Origin: a virus
DNA: 64,000 bases
Reading direction: 5' to 3' (one strand)
Virus record (IMG/VR): IMGVR_UViG_3300037882_001257
Location: 1 to 64,000 of that record
Shown: positions 52,545 through 60,603 of the stretch, one piece after another
Position numbering within the stretch: position 1 is the stretch's first letter
How the letters are laid out: every line of letters begins with the position of its first letter
Notes under the pieces: generated by a model
Database searches by the model: none
What the model saw: only the letters and a program-made list of their open reading frames with translations
Told to the model about the DNA's origin: nothing
Program-made: the position numbers and the translations under genes

Positions 52545-54886
52545 GCCCTTTCGCACGAACCGCCCGTGCAGGCTACAGCTTGAGAAATCGTGGTGTTGTC
52601 CTCAGTCTCAATCATCATTTGGTAATCAACGGTTGCCAGCGAGGACGCCAAATCACAATACAGCTTCCAATTATACACATCTTTCATGCAGTATGTGAGT
52701 TTTTTCACATCTGAACCCATGTATTTATTGGCAAACTTAATCATCTTATGAAGAAATTCCACCTTTTGGTGTGACAAACGGTTAAATTCCAAGAATTGTT
52801 CGGGTGTTTCTGCCTTCCAGTTAAAAGCACTTTTCCAGTCATTATCTACGGCAAACTTGCAGGCTTCCCACAGATTATCCTCGAAAGCCCCCAAAGCATC
52901 GCTAATTAAACCGCTGGTCCAAATGGCGGCATCGCCGTATTCCTTCACAATCTCTTTGGTAGTCAAAACCGCCACAAACGGAGCCTGCGGATAGTCCTTA
53001 TCGCCTGACTGAGGCAGCAAAGAAATACCACAGAACATATCTCTATGGTCATAGATATACTCAGTAACTTCCGCCCACTCGTGAGGCATAACAGTGATAG
53101 TGTTACTTACATTGTGTCTAAGCCACGGTTGAGTACATAAGTCCAAGTTAGTGCCAGCACAAACCCAGTTTTCTTGAGTGGATTTTACAACCCCTAATAG
53201 TTCTATAGCACCAATTTGATTCTTGAGTTTACTACCATCAGGAACTTCAATAGGGAACGTGATAATATCATCAGTCTTAGCAGATGACCACACAGACTCT
53301 TCACAATGATTAGGGTTGACATTCTTGAAATACTGATAGACTACTTCATCCTTATTCGCCTGCATACGACGCAGGTATCGCTTGGCGTGATGAGGATGAA
53401 TTCCAGAACTAGTGCCCAACAGACACGAGGTAGTACCTTCTGGCTTACACACAGTTGTTCTAGCAGCAGGGTTAATACCAATCAAAGCCGCCACTCTCTT
53501 ATTGACAGCCTTAACGTGTTCCGCTACTTTTCTTTGATTCTCAGGGTCTAATACAATCTCTGGCTTCTCCATCACGCCAGTCATAGAAACCCCTAAGAGG
53601 GCTTCTCGTTTGCAAATAGCTTCTGAAACAGGACCAAGGTAATCAAACTTTGTATATCCGGCCTGTAGCGTCCCGATAATAGCAGCGGCCTCTCCGCGCT
53701 CCATAAAGTCCTCAACACTTTTAATTGATGAGGCATTAATCGTGGACAGGTTGCAAAATTCCCAGCCGGATGCAAGTCCAATATCTTTGAGGGGTTTTCT
53801 ATATCCATTCCCGTCATATGTCTCCATGAACTTAGAATATTTGTCCTGGTCCACAATTTGGTAGCACCAGAATTCTACTTCCACACACGGATTGAAATTT
53901 GCCTCCGGGTCATCTGCCCATACGAACCCAGGCTCGCCCCACTGTTTAGTATTTTCTATCAGCGCTTGGAACTGCTCAAAGGAGGTTTTATCACGCAGCA
54001 ACAGAACAGAGTTGTTTGAGCGCGCCCGCTGTGGATTTTCTATCATCCAATTCCCTGTTTTTGCCTGCAACATTTCAATGTCATCTGCACTGAAAATGGC
54101 AATGGTGGCTGAGCGGCGAACACCACCGGAGAGAACCGCATCGGACGCGAACATTGTAATGTCGTAAGCATCAATGGGGCGAAGTCTAGTTTGGCCCTTA
54201 ATCACACAGCGGTCCAGCAACTTACGAATTTCTTCTATGGAGGTCTTAAGACCACCTGGACCTGGGGCTTTACCGACACCGGAACTAAGTACAGAACCCT
54301 TTGGGCGGATTAGAGAATAGTCGAACTTTACAAAGTCTACGTTAGCATATTCTGCAAATGCTTCCATCCCAGGCTGCACACCAAAATAATAGGTGAGCAG
54401 TACGCCTAAAGCGTCAGCCCAGCCTTCAATAGTATCTGGTATTACAAATGTTTTTTCTACTAAACAATCAGTTACAAAAAATCCTGGTAACCTACGAGCT
54501 TGGAATTCTGGCAACTTCGCTACGTGATGCTTCTGCACAGAAAAACCGGTTCCGCAGCCACAGAGAAGTAGCCAGAAAGTTTCTTGAAAGAAACGAAGGC
54601 GGTCACAGTATGACGCACAACAATTGTAGCCCCTGGCGTTAGTCTTAAGCATGGGAGCGCCCCCGTATTGGAGGGCTCTTTGTGAGCCTAATACCTTCTT
54701 CTTGAGCATCATGTCGTATGCGAAGTCAATGTCAGCATCGACACCCTTAGAGGCATAGGTGTCAACCATCATACCCTTCACTCTACTGACCGCCTCTTTC
54801 CACTCTTCTCTTCTATACTCACTTTTCAACCATCTTGCATACTTAGATGTAAAAGTATAATCCATCATCTCGTTCAATGCCGACAT
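52541..54886 (-). CDS. nrdJ: class II (adenosylcobalamin-dependent) ribonucleotide reductase
   Basis: 781 residues, ATG 54886 with GGAG upstream. Monomeric RTPR-type: NCCASYC and CGCGTGFSV near residues 88-113, FNPCVEVEF (radical cysteine and glutamate, about 331-337), WEFCNLSTINAS (second active-site Cys), and a C-terminal redox pair C773/C778 (ACTGGSC). No R2-type partner is encoded nearby, consistent with a B12 enzyme that makes deoxynucleotides with or without oxygen. The host must supply cobalamin. Confidence 0.9.
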   Translation of the reverse strand: MSALNEMMDYTFTSKYARWLKSEYRREEWKEAVSRVKGMMVDTYASKGVDADIDFAYDMMLKKKVLGSQRALQYGGAPMLKTNARGYNCCASYCDRLRFFQETFWLLLCGCGTGFSVQKHHVAKLPEFQARRLPGFFVTDCLVEKTFVIPDTIEGWADALGVLLTYYFGVQPGMEAFAEYANVDFVKFDYSLIRPKGSVLSSGVGKAPGPGGLKTSIEEIRKLLDRCVIKGQTRLRPIDAYDITMFASDAVLSGGVRRSATIAIFSADDIEMLQAKTGNWMIENPQRARSNNSVLLLRDKTSFEQFQALIENTKQWGEPGFVWADDPEANFNPCVEVEFWCYQIVDQDKYSKFMETYDGNGYRKPLKDIGLASGWEFCNLSTINASSIKSVEDFMERGEAAAIIGTLQAGYTKFDYLGPVSEAICKREALLGVSMTGVMEKPEIVLDPENQRKVAEHVKAVNKRVAALIGINPAARTTVCKPEGTTSCLLGTSSGIHPHHAKRYLRRMQANKDEVVYQYFKNVNPNHCEESVWSSAKTDDIITFPIEVPDGSKLKNQIGAIELLGVVKSTQENWVCAGTNLDLCTQPWLRHNVSNTITVMPHEWAEVTEYIYDHRDMFCGISLLPQSGDKDYPQAPFVAVLTTKEIVKEYGDAAIWTSGLISDALGAFEDNLWEACKFAVDNDWKSAFNWKAETPEQFLEFNRLSHQKVEFLHKMIKFANKYMGSDVKKLTYCMKDVYNWKLYCDLASSLATVDYQMMIETEDNTTISQAVACTGGSCERA

Positions 54887-54888
54887 TA

Positions 54889-55131
54889 CTACTCCGTATC
54901 GTTATCTCTAGTCTGTTGCTTTTCTTCTGCGTAAGTCCCAACGTCTTTAGCCAGCTTCTCAGCTTCCGACGCAGATGGTAAAGCCCGTTCGACTTTCTTC
55001 TTGCGTGGCTTTCTGGTTTGATGCCGGTCCCAAAAATCAGAAAGTGTATCAGCGCTATCAGTCTTGATAACTTTCTTTTTGCCAGTTGGTTCACCTTTAG
55101 CATTCCGAATCTCAATTGCTAGTTCAAACAT
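54889..55131 (-). CDS. small hypothetical protein preceding the ribonucleotide reductase
   Basis: 80 residues. FELAIEIRNAKGEPTGKKKVIKT at the N-terminus, then a lysine-rich centre (RKPRKKKVE) and an acidic C-terminus. Commonly one meets such a small protein before phage nrdJ. It is preceded by the terminator at 55162-55197, so it starts a separate transcript or relies on read-through. Function unknown. Confidence 0.5.
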   Translation of the reverse strand: MFELAIEIRNAKGEPTGKKKVIKTDSADTLSDFWDRHQTRKPRKKKVERALPSASEAEKLAKDVGTYAEEKQQTRDNDTE

Positions 55132-55161
55132 TTCATTGTCCTTGTTAAGAAAAACCCACTG

Positions 55162-55247
55162 AAAAAAAAGACCCGTCTACAACAAAGTAAACGGGTCGTG
55201 ATTGTCTCAGCGACACTTTAATAAGTGGCTTGTCGGAGGTGTCGCTG
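55162..55247 (-). terminator. hairpin plus rho-independent terminator; possible small RNA
   Basis: On the - strand a 9-bp perfect inverted repeat (CAGCGACAC/GTGTCGCTG, 55208-55216 and 55239-55247) is followed by GACCCGT/ACGGGTC (55170-55197) and eight U. The 150-base gap 55132-55282 has no gene. Either a terminator of dCMP deaminase with an extra stem, or a short structured RNA started at the GGTGTATTATA element 55302-55312. Confidence 0.6.
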
Positions 55248-55282
55248 TAACTTAAATGATGCCACGCAGGGCACAAAGTTCT

Positions 55283-55861
55283 TTATTCCGACCCACTACT
55301 ATATAATACACCGGAGAGGTCAAGCTCTCTAAATTTCAAACGGCCACCGGCCACGAATTGAAATATCTCGAAGAGCGTATCATACTCTTCATTGTGGTAT
55401 TTGTTTTTCAATTCAGCATCTTTAGGAAAGACCGCTTCTTTGACACCAGCTTGCCACAAAAATAATGTGCATTGTGAACATGGTTTGTGGGTGCAATATA
55501 GAACCGTGTCTTTGGTGGAATTACCAGCCCTGGCAGCATTCAATAAAGTGTTGATTTCGCTATGAATCATCCACTGGTATTTGTGCCCATTTGGGTCTCT
55601 AACATTGGGCAAATACCGGTCATCTATGTCACGAGGAAACCCGTTATACCCCTGGGCTATCACTTGATGGTCCCGCACTAAAACTGCACCCACTTGCGTA
55701 CTGGCATCGTGGCTACGCTTAGCAGCGTCAAATGCCTGCCTTATAAAGAAGGTGTCCCAGGAGTCTCTCGATTCTAAACGAGCCTCGTCACGAAGTGCCT
55801 GATACTCTCTGAGGCGTTCTCTGGCGGCACCGCTTAGCAAAAGGTCTTGGGAGATTCGCAT
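55283..55861 (-). CDS. dCMP deaminase
   Basis: 192 residues. Zinc site H100-x-E102 (HSEINTLLNAA) and PCSQC (C128, C131), preceded by STQVGAVLV, are the cytidine/dCMP deaminase signature. It makes dUMP for ThyA. No ribosome site precedes the ATG; instead the -10 box of the promoter 55867-55894 ends 5 bases upstream, so the messenger may be leaderless. The C-terminal codons SGVLY include the GGTGTATTATA element. Confidence 0.85.
   Translation of the reverse strand: MRISQDLLLSGAARERLREYQALRDEARLESRDSWDTFFIRQAFDAAKRSHDASTQVGAVLVRDHQVIAQGYNGFPRDIDDRYLPNVRDPNGHKYQWMIHSEINTLLNAARAGNSTKDTVLYCTHKPCSQCTLFLWQAGVKEAVFPKDAELKNKYHNEEYDTLFEIFQFVAGGRLKFRELDLSGVLYSSGSE
55302..55312 (-). promoter_or_regulatory. 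GGTGTATTATA element inside the end of the dCMP deaminase gene
   Basis: Same 11-mer as 2981-2991 (+) and 58051-58061 (-). Here it lies within the last codons of the gene and reads towards the structured gap 55132-55282. Candidate late promoter; weaker case than the other two because a terminator follows immediately. Confidence 0.3.
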
Positions 55862-55866
55862 ACCAT

Positions 55867-55894
55867 ATTATACGGGTGGGTGATAGGTAGGCAA
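55867..55894 (-). promoter_or_regulatory. sigma70-type promoter of dCMP deaminase
   Basis: TTGCCT (55889-55894), 16-base spacer, TATAAT (55867-55872). The ATG of the gene begins 6 bases after the -10 box, at the expected transcription start. Confidence 0.75.
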
Positions 55895-55901
55895 CAGGAT
55901 T

Positions 55902-56651
55902 TTATTTCTTCACGGTGACGATGGCTTCTCCCGTGTCAACCGGAGCCACCACAATCACAGCCGGTTCCTCGGCTATCACAGGGGTCACAATTTCTTTTGG
56001 TGTTTCTGTCTGGTCAAATTCGCCTAGGGTAAACAGATAATTAAGGCGGGCTGACTTTGATATATCAGAAGGCTCAGTCCATTCGTCCGAGCGGTTTTTA
56101 ATCAGGTCGAAGTTGAATAAGCTAAAGCAATAGGAAACCACGTTACTGCATACCGGATACACTATATGCTTCACGGTATCATCAGTCAGAATTCCAATAG
56201 GAATGAGATACCGAATAAAGGGCATCTTAAAGACAGCAATCCACAAGATACGCAGCCAGCCGTAAGGCAGTCCGGTCATGCGTCTCATTTTGTTTGTAAC
56301 CTTATTTGGTTCAAACGGTATGCGCTTAAAATTAACCTCGTCTGTAGTTTCGTCAAAGTTTAAATCGCTAAAGAACGGGACTGGACGATATACGTCGATA
56401 GAACCCTTGTAATTTTCGGCATAGTAATCTAGATTGATAGCCCGTCCACCACGCCATTCTTTAAACTCAACACATTCCAGCAGCCCCTCTGGTGTATTTG
56501 GGGGACCAACCCAGGAGGCAATTCCCACATGAGAATATTGACCGACAGAAGCTCTTTTAATCAAGAACGAATAAATAGCCGTTCCTTTAAAGAGCAATAC
56601 GTCACCTTCTTGAATAAGCTGCCGAGCGCGTGAGTAGTTCAGTATTGGCAT
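55902..56651 (-). CDS. permuted papain-like (YiiX/NlpC-P60-type) hydrolase
   Basis: 249 residues. EGDVLLFKGTAIYSFLIK and YSHVGIA (H41) followed by a late YPVCSNVVSY (C168) are the order of the permuted papain-fold amidases (YiiX/C92 type). Two mildly hydrophobic stretches lie at about 132-155. The C-terminal 40 residues are Pro/Val-rich. It may cleave a peptide or lipid bond at the envelope during lysis or entry. The catalytic pair is visible; substrate is not. Confidence 0.65.
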   Translation of the reverse strand: MPILNYSRARQLIQEGDVLLFKGTAIYSFLIKRASVGQYSHVGIASWVGPPNTPEGLLECVEFKEWRGGRAINLDYYAENYKGSIDVYRPVPFFSDLNFDETTDEVNFKRIPFEPNKVTNKMRRMTGLPYGWLRILWIAVFKMPFIRYLIPIGILTDDTVKHIVYPVCSNVVSYCFSLFNFDLIKNRSDEWTEPSDISKSARLNYLFTLGEFDQTETPKEIVTPVIAEEPAVIVVAPVDTGEAIVTVKK

Positions 56652-57106
56652 TATTCAGACAACCCTTCTAGCTTTGCTATTCTTGCAGACAGTGCTGATA
56701 TGTCTTTGTGGAGGCTACTACCTTCCATATCAAGCTTTGCTTTTAACATGCTAAGCTCTTGTGACATATAGGCATTTTGCAGTTCCAGTGTTTTGGCGGT
56801 AGTAATACTAAGAGAGTGCAGCTCACTCACAGCAGAAGAATACTCTCTCTCTGTTACTGCCCACCTGTCATTATTTTCTCTGGAAGTTTGCTCTTGTCTC
56901 TCATATCTAGCATTGTCGTTTTGGATATATTGATTTACCGGAGCCATAATCAAACTACTGTGGTACAAAACCACGCTAAGCATCAACGCTGCTATGGTAG
57001 CCATCTGACCATAATTGGTCTTGGTCGCAGCAGCAACTCTTTCTTGAGTGTCGCGGTTTTGTTGCAAGAGGGCTTCCATGCTTTCAGTTGTAAGTTGAGT
57101 GGACAT
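56651..57106 (-). CDS. membrane-anchored coiled-coil protein
   Basis: 151 residues, ATG overlapping the hydrolase stop. An N-terminal helix (residues 35-56, MATIAALMLSVVLYHSSLIM) anchors a long periplasmic or cytoplasmic coiled coil (RYERQEQTSRENNDRW, LEGLSE end). The ribosome site TTTGGAG lies in the U-run of the upstream terminator. Coupling to the hydrolase suggests a lysis or envelope function. Confidence 0.6.
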   Translation of the reverse strand: MSTQLTTESMEALLQQNRDTQERVAAATKTNYGQMATIAALMLSVVLYHSSLIMAPVNQYIQNDNARYERQEQTSRENNDRWAVTEREYSSAVSELHSLSITTAKTLELQNAYMSQELSMLKAKLDMEGSSLHKDISALSARIAKLEGLSE

Positions 57107-57116
57107 TTTATATCTC

Positions 57117-57155
57117 CAAAAAAAAACGACGCAAGAGACTAACTCCTGCGTCGCT
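57117..57155 (-). terminator. strong rho-independent terminator after the 57175 gene
   Basis: GCGACGCAGGAG and CTCTTGCGTCG pair around loop TTAGT, followed by nine T in the - strand (A-run at 57118-57126). It confines transcription of the gene at 57175-57996. Confidence 0.8.
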
Positions 57156-57174
57156 ATTTGTTAAGCCTAGGTTA

Positions 57175-57996
57175 TTAAGCCACGCCGGAACGTGCTGGGT
57201 AGTTACCCTGAACTGGGACTGGCTTACCAGTCTTGTAGATGATTTCGCCAGGGACAGAAGCGGTTGGGTTGGCGGCTTCGTCAGTACCAATGGTTTCCCA
57301 AGTGGAAATGTCGTTAGCCAGAGTTGGCGCAGTAGACCAAGTGCCGTCGTAGATGGAATAGTAACCAGCTCTAATAGCGGTTGCTACTCTACGAGTGCGA
57401 ACACTTTCTACCTGATGGATGCTTCTGCGGTTTCCAAAGTTAGAAGCACCGGTCAGCAACACGGTGTTAGCAACGCCAGCGAGACTTGTGGTAACTCTGC
57501 GTATCACGTAAGAGCCGGCTGTCAACGTCGCAAAGTTACCGGAAGCGGGATAATAGGTCACAGTACCAGCACCAGAAGTATAAGCCTTGGTGGTGGTGAA
57601 AGTATTAGTATCCTTTGCGGTAATTCTTTGAGTACCGTTAACCTTAGAGTTGGTGTCTGTTACATTAACCACAGCACCGACAAGCAAACCGTGAGAGTTC
57701 TTGGTGTATACGGCAAAGCCAGAAGCGGCAGCCACAGACACACCAGCGGATACGTTAGTACCCCACTGAGCAGAACCAATGTCATTACCTGTGACAACTT
57801 GGGAGGCAAAGACACCTAGATTAGGTGTACCAGCGGCGACCTTACCCATGTTGGCGCTAGTGGTAGCAGAAGAACCACCCAAAGCAGTAGCGCGGCCATT
57901 GTTTACGGCTGGCTGAGAAGCAGCACCTACAGCAGCACCCGCGACTGTGAAATAGTCGTTACCAGCAGCAGGATTTACAACAAGATATTGACCCAT
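57175..57996 (-). CDS. beta-rich structural-type protein, single-gene transcription unit
   Basis: 273 residues of Ala/Gly/Thr/Ser/Val-rich sequence with no charged helices (VVTGNDIGSAQWGTNVSAG, VTDTNSKVNGTQRITAKDT), like capsid decoration or fibre-type domains. It has its own upstream element (58051-58061) and strong terminator (57117-57155), and codons are more uniform than in the surrounding early genes. An abundant virion protein transcribed late from the early strand fits best. A head-decoration role is inferred from these features only. Confidence 0.6.
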   Translation of the reverse strand: MGQYLVVNPAAGNDYFTVAGAAVGAASQPAVNNGRATALGGSSATTSANMGKVAAGTPNLGVFASQVVTGNDIGSAQWGTNVSAGVSVAAASGFAVYTKNSHGLLVGAVVNVTDTNSKVNGTQRITAKDTNTFTTTKAYTSGAGTVTYYPASGNFATLTAGSYVIRRVTTSLAGVANTVLLTGASNFGNRRSIHQVESVRTRRVATAIRAGYYSIYDGTWSTAPTLANDISTWETIGTDEAANPTASVPGEIIYKTGKPVPVQGNYPARSGVA

Positions 57997-58049
57997 TTAT
58001 AGTGTTCCATTATAAGGTGTGTTTGAGACAGCAAGCCACTGCTCATACT

Positions 58050-58694
58050 CTATAATACACCAAGTACAGTTTCGGCACTAAAAACGGAGTCAGCAAAGCC
58101 GTAGTAGATGGCTTCCTCTGCGGTCAACCACCAATCGCTCTTTTCCTTGATTTTGGCGTCTAAGAACTGGCGAGCAGCCCTTTCATTCTTGAATAGGTTA
58201 GTTTTCATGGTGGAAGCCACATAAATATCCAACATTCTTTCCCTACATTTAATGGCATATTCACCATATGACATAGCTTCGGTATGTGTACCGAACATAC
58301 TTTCATAACCGTAGTGGATTAGAAAGGACGTGTGAGGCATAAGAATGCGATTATCAGCGGCCTGCATGATAATGGTTGCCATAGAACCAATCAATCCATA
58401 GCCCAACATAGTAACTGGCACCGGACAGGTGGCAATAGCATCGTAAATGCCCATACCATCATAATAGCTGCCGCCCACGCTATTGAAATGGATTGTGATT
58501 GGCTGAGTATTAGACAAACCCAACAAAACCCGCAACCCCTTCATAAAGGTGTCGGCCTGCCTATAGTCAATGGCAGGGTCTTCGTCGGCGTAGTGACTGT
58601 GTAGAAAAATCTCTCTAGTGTCGATTGAGACACTGTTTTGAAAGACTTCGTCAAGCAACAGGCTTTTTTGATTGCGGGTTATTCGCTTCGACAT
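58050..58694 (-). CDS. ClpP-like serine protease
   Basis: 214 residues from ATG 58694 (GGTGG just upstream). The ClpP fold is clear: FNSVGGSYYDGMGIYDAI, GLIGSMATIIM (Ser104), TSFLIHYG (His127), EKSDWWLTAEEA (Asp187). The catalytic triad is intact. Phage proteins of this type act as prohead proteases or unclear regulatory proteases. Here it is not beside capsid genes but next to a structural-type gene, so either role is possible. Confidence 0.82.
   Translation of the reverse strand: MSKRITRNQKSLLLDEVFQNSVSIDTREIFLHSHYADEDPAIDYRQADTFMKGLRVLLGLSNTQPITIHFNSVGGSYYDGMGIYDAIATCPVPVTMLGYGLIGSMATIIMQAADNRILMPHTSFLIHYGYESMFGTHTEAMSYGEYAIKCRERMLDIYVASTMKTNLFKNERAARQFLDAKIKEKSDWWLTAEEAIYYGFADSVFSAETVLGVL
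58051..58061 (-). promoter_or_regulatory. GGTGTATTATA element upstream of the 57175 structural-type gene
   Basis: The 11-mer lies at the stop of the ClpP-like gene, 54 bases before the 57996 ATG. A TATAAT at 58009-58014 also lies between, but its best -35 is at a 14-base spacing. The shared element with the tail-tube gene suggests both are late genes. Confidence 0.45.
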
Positions 58695-59188
58695 TCCACC
58701 AACCAAGGTGCTTTTTCTAGTAGGCTCTTATCGGCTAGAATTTGCCCGATAAATCTCTTAGGGGGTTTCGTATCAATAATCTTCAATTCCCCAAAATAGT
58801 CATTGACATTTTGAGAAATCAGATTCATAGTCTGTCCGGGTTGATAGAGCGTTGCTACAGCGACCCTCATTCGATATGGGGAAATTACCTCGAAAGACTC
58901 AACTCCGTCTGTTTCACCTATAATGCGACAGATAGGATTGTTGAGCTTGAAGTTCGTTTGACCAATCCAAAAATTCATCAACTCCTCGATTGCTCTTGGA
59001 GTCATTAAGGTGACAGCGCCCATTGGGCTTACCAGTACCTTTTGGCCGGTTTGCTTCTTGTGGGCGTGTTCTTCAAAGGAGTCTTTGTATGGTTTATCCT
59101 CTTGTTCTTCGTCGTCCTCTTCATAATTGGTATAGTCGTTATCCCAAGGATTGTACCACTTACTCCAGGAAATAGTCTTTGCGGTCAT
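58679..59188 (-). CDS. hypothetical protein paired with the ClpP-like protease
   Basis: 169 residues, ATG 59188 with GGAGAG upstream. An acidic, Tyr/Asp-rich N-terminus (YTNYEEDDEEQED) precedes a mixed domain (TPRAIEELMNFWIGQTNFKL, SPYRMRVAVATLY). Its stop overlaps the protease start by 16 bases; they are probably partners. Not recognised. Confidence 0.55.
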   Translation of the reverse strand: MTAKTISWSKWYNPWDNDYTNYEEDDEEQEDKPYKDSFEEHAHKKQTGQKVLVSPMGAVTLMTPRAIEELMNFWIGQTNFKLNNPICRIIGETDGVESFEVISPYRMRVAVATLYQPGQTMNLISQNVNDYFGELKIIDTKPPKRFIGQILADKSLLEKAPWLVECRSE

Positions 59189-59200
59189 ATGTACTCTCCA

Positions 59201-60124
59201 TTAGACAGAGATAGGGAACTGTATCTTTTCGTGATGCTGATAGTTCGTGATGTTTATTTGGTGGCTCTGCCACTCGTAAATACTAAAGGGTTTGTTAGGA
59301 GGATGAACAATTTCAAGTTCTGGTAAGGCTTTTGGCTCTCTTGTTAGTTGGAGCTTAGCCCCTTCAACATGGTCCTCGTATATGTGGCAGTCACAAAGTG
59401 TGCCACTTAAGTTTCCTGGCGTAAGCCCCGATTCTTCACATAGTAAGAGTAATAATGTTGCATAGCTTGCTATATTAAAAGGCACACCTAACATCAGGTC
59501 ACAAGAGCGCTGCGTCCAGTGTAGGCTTAATGTTCCTTGAATATGAGTCAATATCCACATCAAGTGGCACGGAGGCAAGGCCATCCTACTAAATTGTCTT
59601 GGATTCCACGCACTCACCACCATTCGGCGGTCGTCAGGATTGGTTTTCAGAGTGTCTACGACATTCTTGAACTGGTCTATACCTTTGACTGCGCCATCGT
59701 CATCTTCGTCGTAAGCCTCATCAAACCTACGCCATTGGTAGCCGTAGATTGGTCCTAAGTCATCGCAAAGTTTTTGCATTAATTTTCTATCTGGCTCTAC
59801 CGGTGGCTCAATAGGCCATTCACAAACAGGATTCAGAAGGTAGTATATATCCTGGTCTATAGACCGTGGATTCGCCCAGTCATCCCATATGTGACATTTG
59901 CGCTCCTTATACCAATTCTTATTGGTAATCCCCTTGATAAACCCCTCTAACTCGACAAGCATGGCATTGACCGCCATTTTCTTAGTCGTCAACAGAGGAA
60001 AACCATCCTTCATATCATGCGAGAAGAATTGATTTGCAACCGTTAAGGCCCTAGTCCCTGTCCTGTTGTTTTTCCATCTTCCCTTGCCTAAAACTGCCTC
60101 TACAATATCCAAGTAAGCCTTCAA
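59201..60124 (-). CDS. thyA: thymidylate synthase
   Basis: 307 residues from TTG 60124 with GGAGAGG 6 bases upstream. ALPPCHLMW carries the catalytic Cys186; DRRMVVSAWNP, QRSCDLMLGVPFNIASYA and a C-terminal folate-binding region complete the family. It converts dUMP to dTMP using methylene-tetrahydrofolate, after the dCMP deaminase. No base-modification variant is suggested; the residues are those of ordinary ThyA. Confidence 0.92.
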   Translation of the reverse strand: MKAYLDIVEAVLGKGRWKNNRTGTRALTVANQFFSHDMKDGFPLLTTKKMAVNAMLVELEGFIKGITNKNWYKERKCHIWDDWANPRSIDQDIYYLLNPVCEWPIEPPVEPDRKLMQKLCDDLGPIYGYQWRRFDEAYDEDDDGAVKGIDQFKNVVDTLKTNPDDRRMVVSAWNPRQFSRMALPPCHLMWILTHIQGTLSLHWTQRSCDLMLGVPFNIASYATLLLLLCEESGLTPGNLSGTLCDCHIYEDHVEGAKLQLTREPKALPELEIVHPPNKPFSIYEWQSHQINITNYQHHEKIQFPISV

Positions 60125-60141
60125 AAGTCCTCTCCTATGGT

Positions 60142-60603
60142 TTATTGTTGGTTGGCTTGTGATTCGTACAACATCTTACGAAGCGTTAGATGAGACGGAA
60201 CAGCCGCTACATCAGCCTCTTCTTCGGACGCTTCATCCCACGCCGACAATATGTGTTTAATAGCAGCCTGCTTGTTGGGGAACTGATTGCCGTGATTCAT
60301 TAGGATGTTGAAAATACTCTCGACGTACACACCATGTGTAACATCGTTAATCATGGAGCCAAGCCCCTCCAAGACTTGCTCAGAAGCCCGACTTTCATCC
60401 CAATCAATCAAAATACGTGGCCGCCCATCATCATCGGCAAAAAACTTAAGGCAGTACAAATCCTTTTTCTTCGGTTGTTGTGACTGGGCGCGCGCCTGCA
60501 TTCTCTGTTCAAGCTTAAACTCTTGAATTCGTTCCTCTTGTTCAGCCTCTATTTCATCAGCACTAGGTATGCTGATTCCTCTAAACAGATTACACCAATG
60601 CAT
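60142..60603 (-). CDS. hypothetical protein
   Basis: 153 residues, ATG 60603 behind GGAGATTT. A charged N-terminal helix (EIEAEQEERIQEFKLEQRM) and a mixed alpha/beta C-terminus (DLYCLKFFADDDGRPRILIDW). Not recognised. Situated between ThyA and a nuclease. Confidence 0.5.
   Translation of the reverse strand: MHWCNLFRGISIPSADEIEAEQEERIQEFKLEQRMQARAQSQQPKKKDLYCLKFFADDDGRPRILIDWDESRASEQVLEGLGSMINDVTHGVYVESIFNILMNHGNQFPNKQAAIKHILSAWDEASEEEADVAAVPSHLTLRKMLYESQANQQ

Noticed and set aside
58009-58034. TATAAT at 58009-58014 as a standard promoter for the 57175 gene
   Set aside because: The best upstream TTGCTG is only 14 bases away, too short for a normal sigma70 promoter; the 58051-58061 element is preferred.
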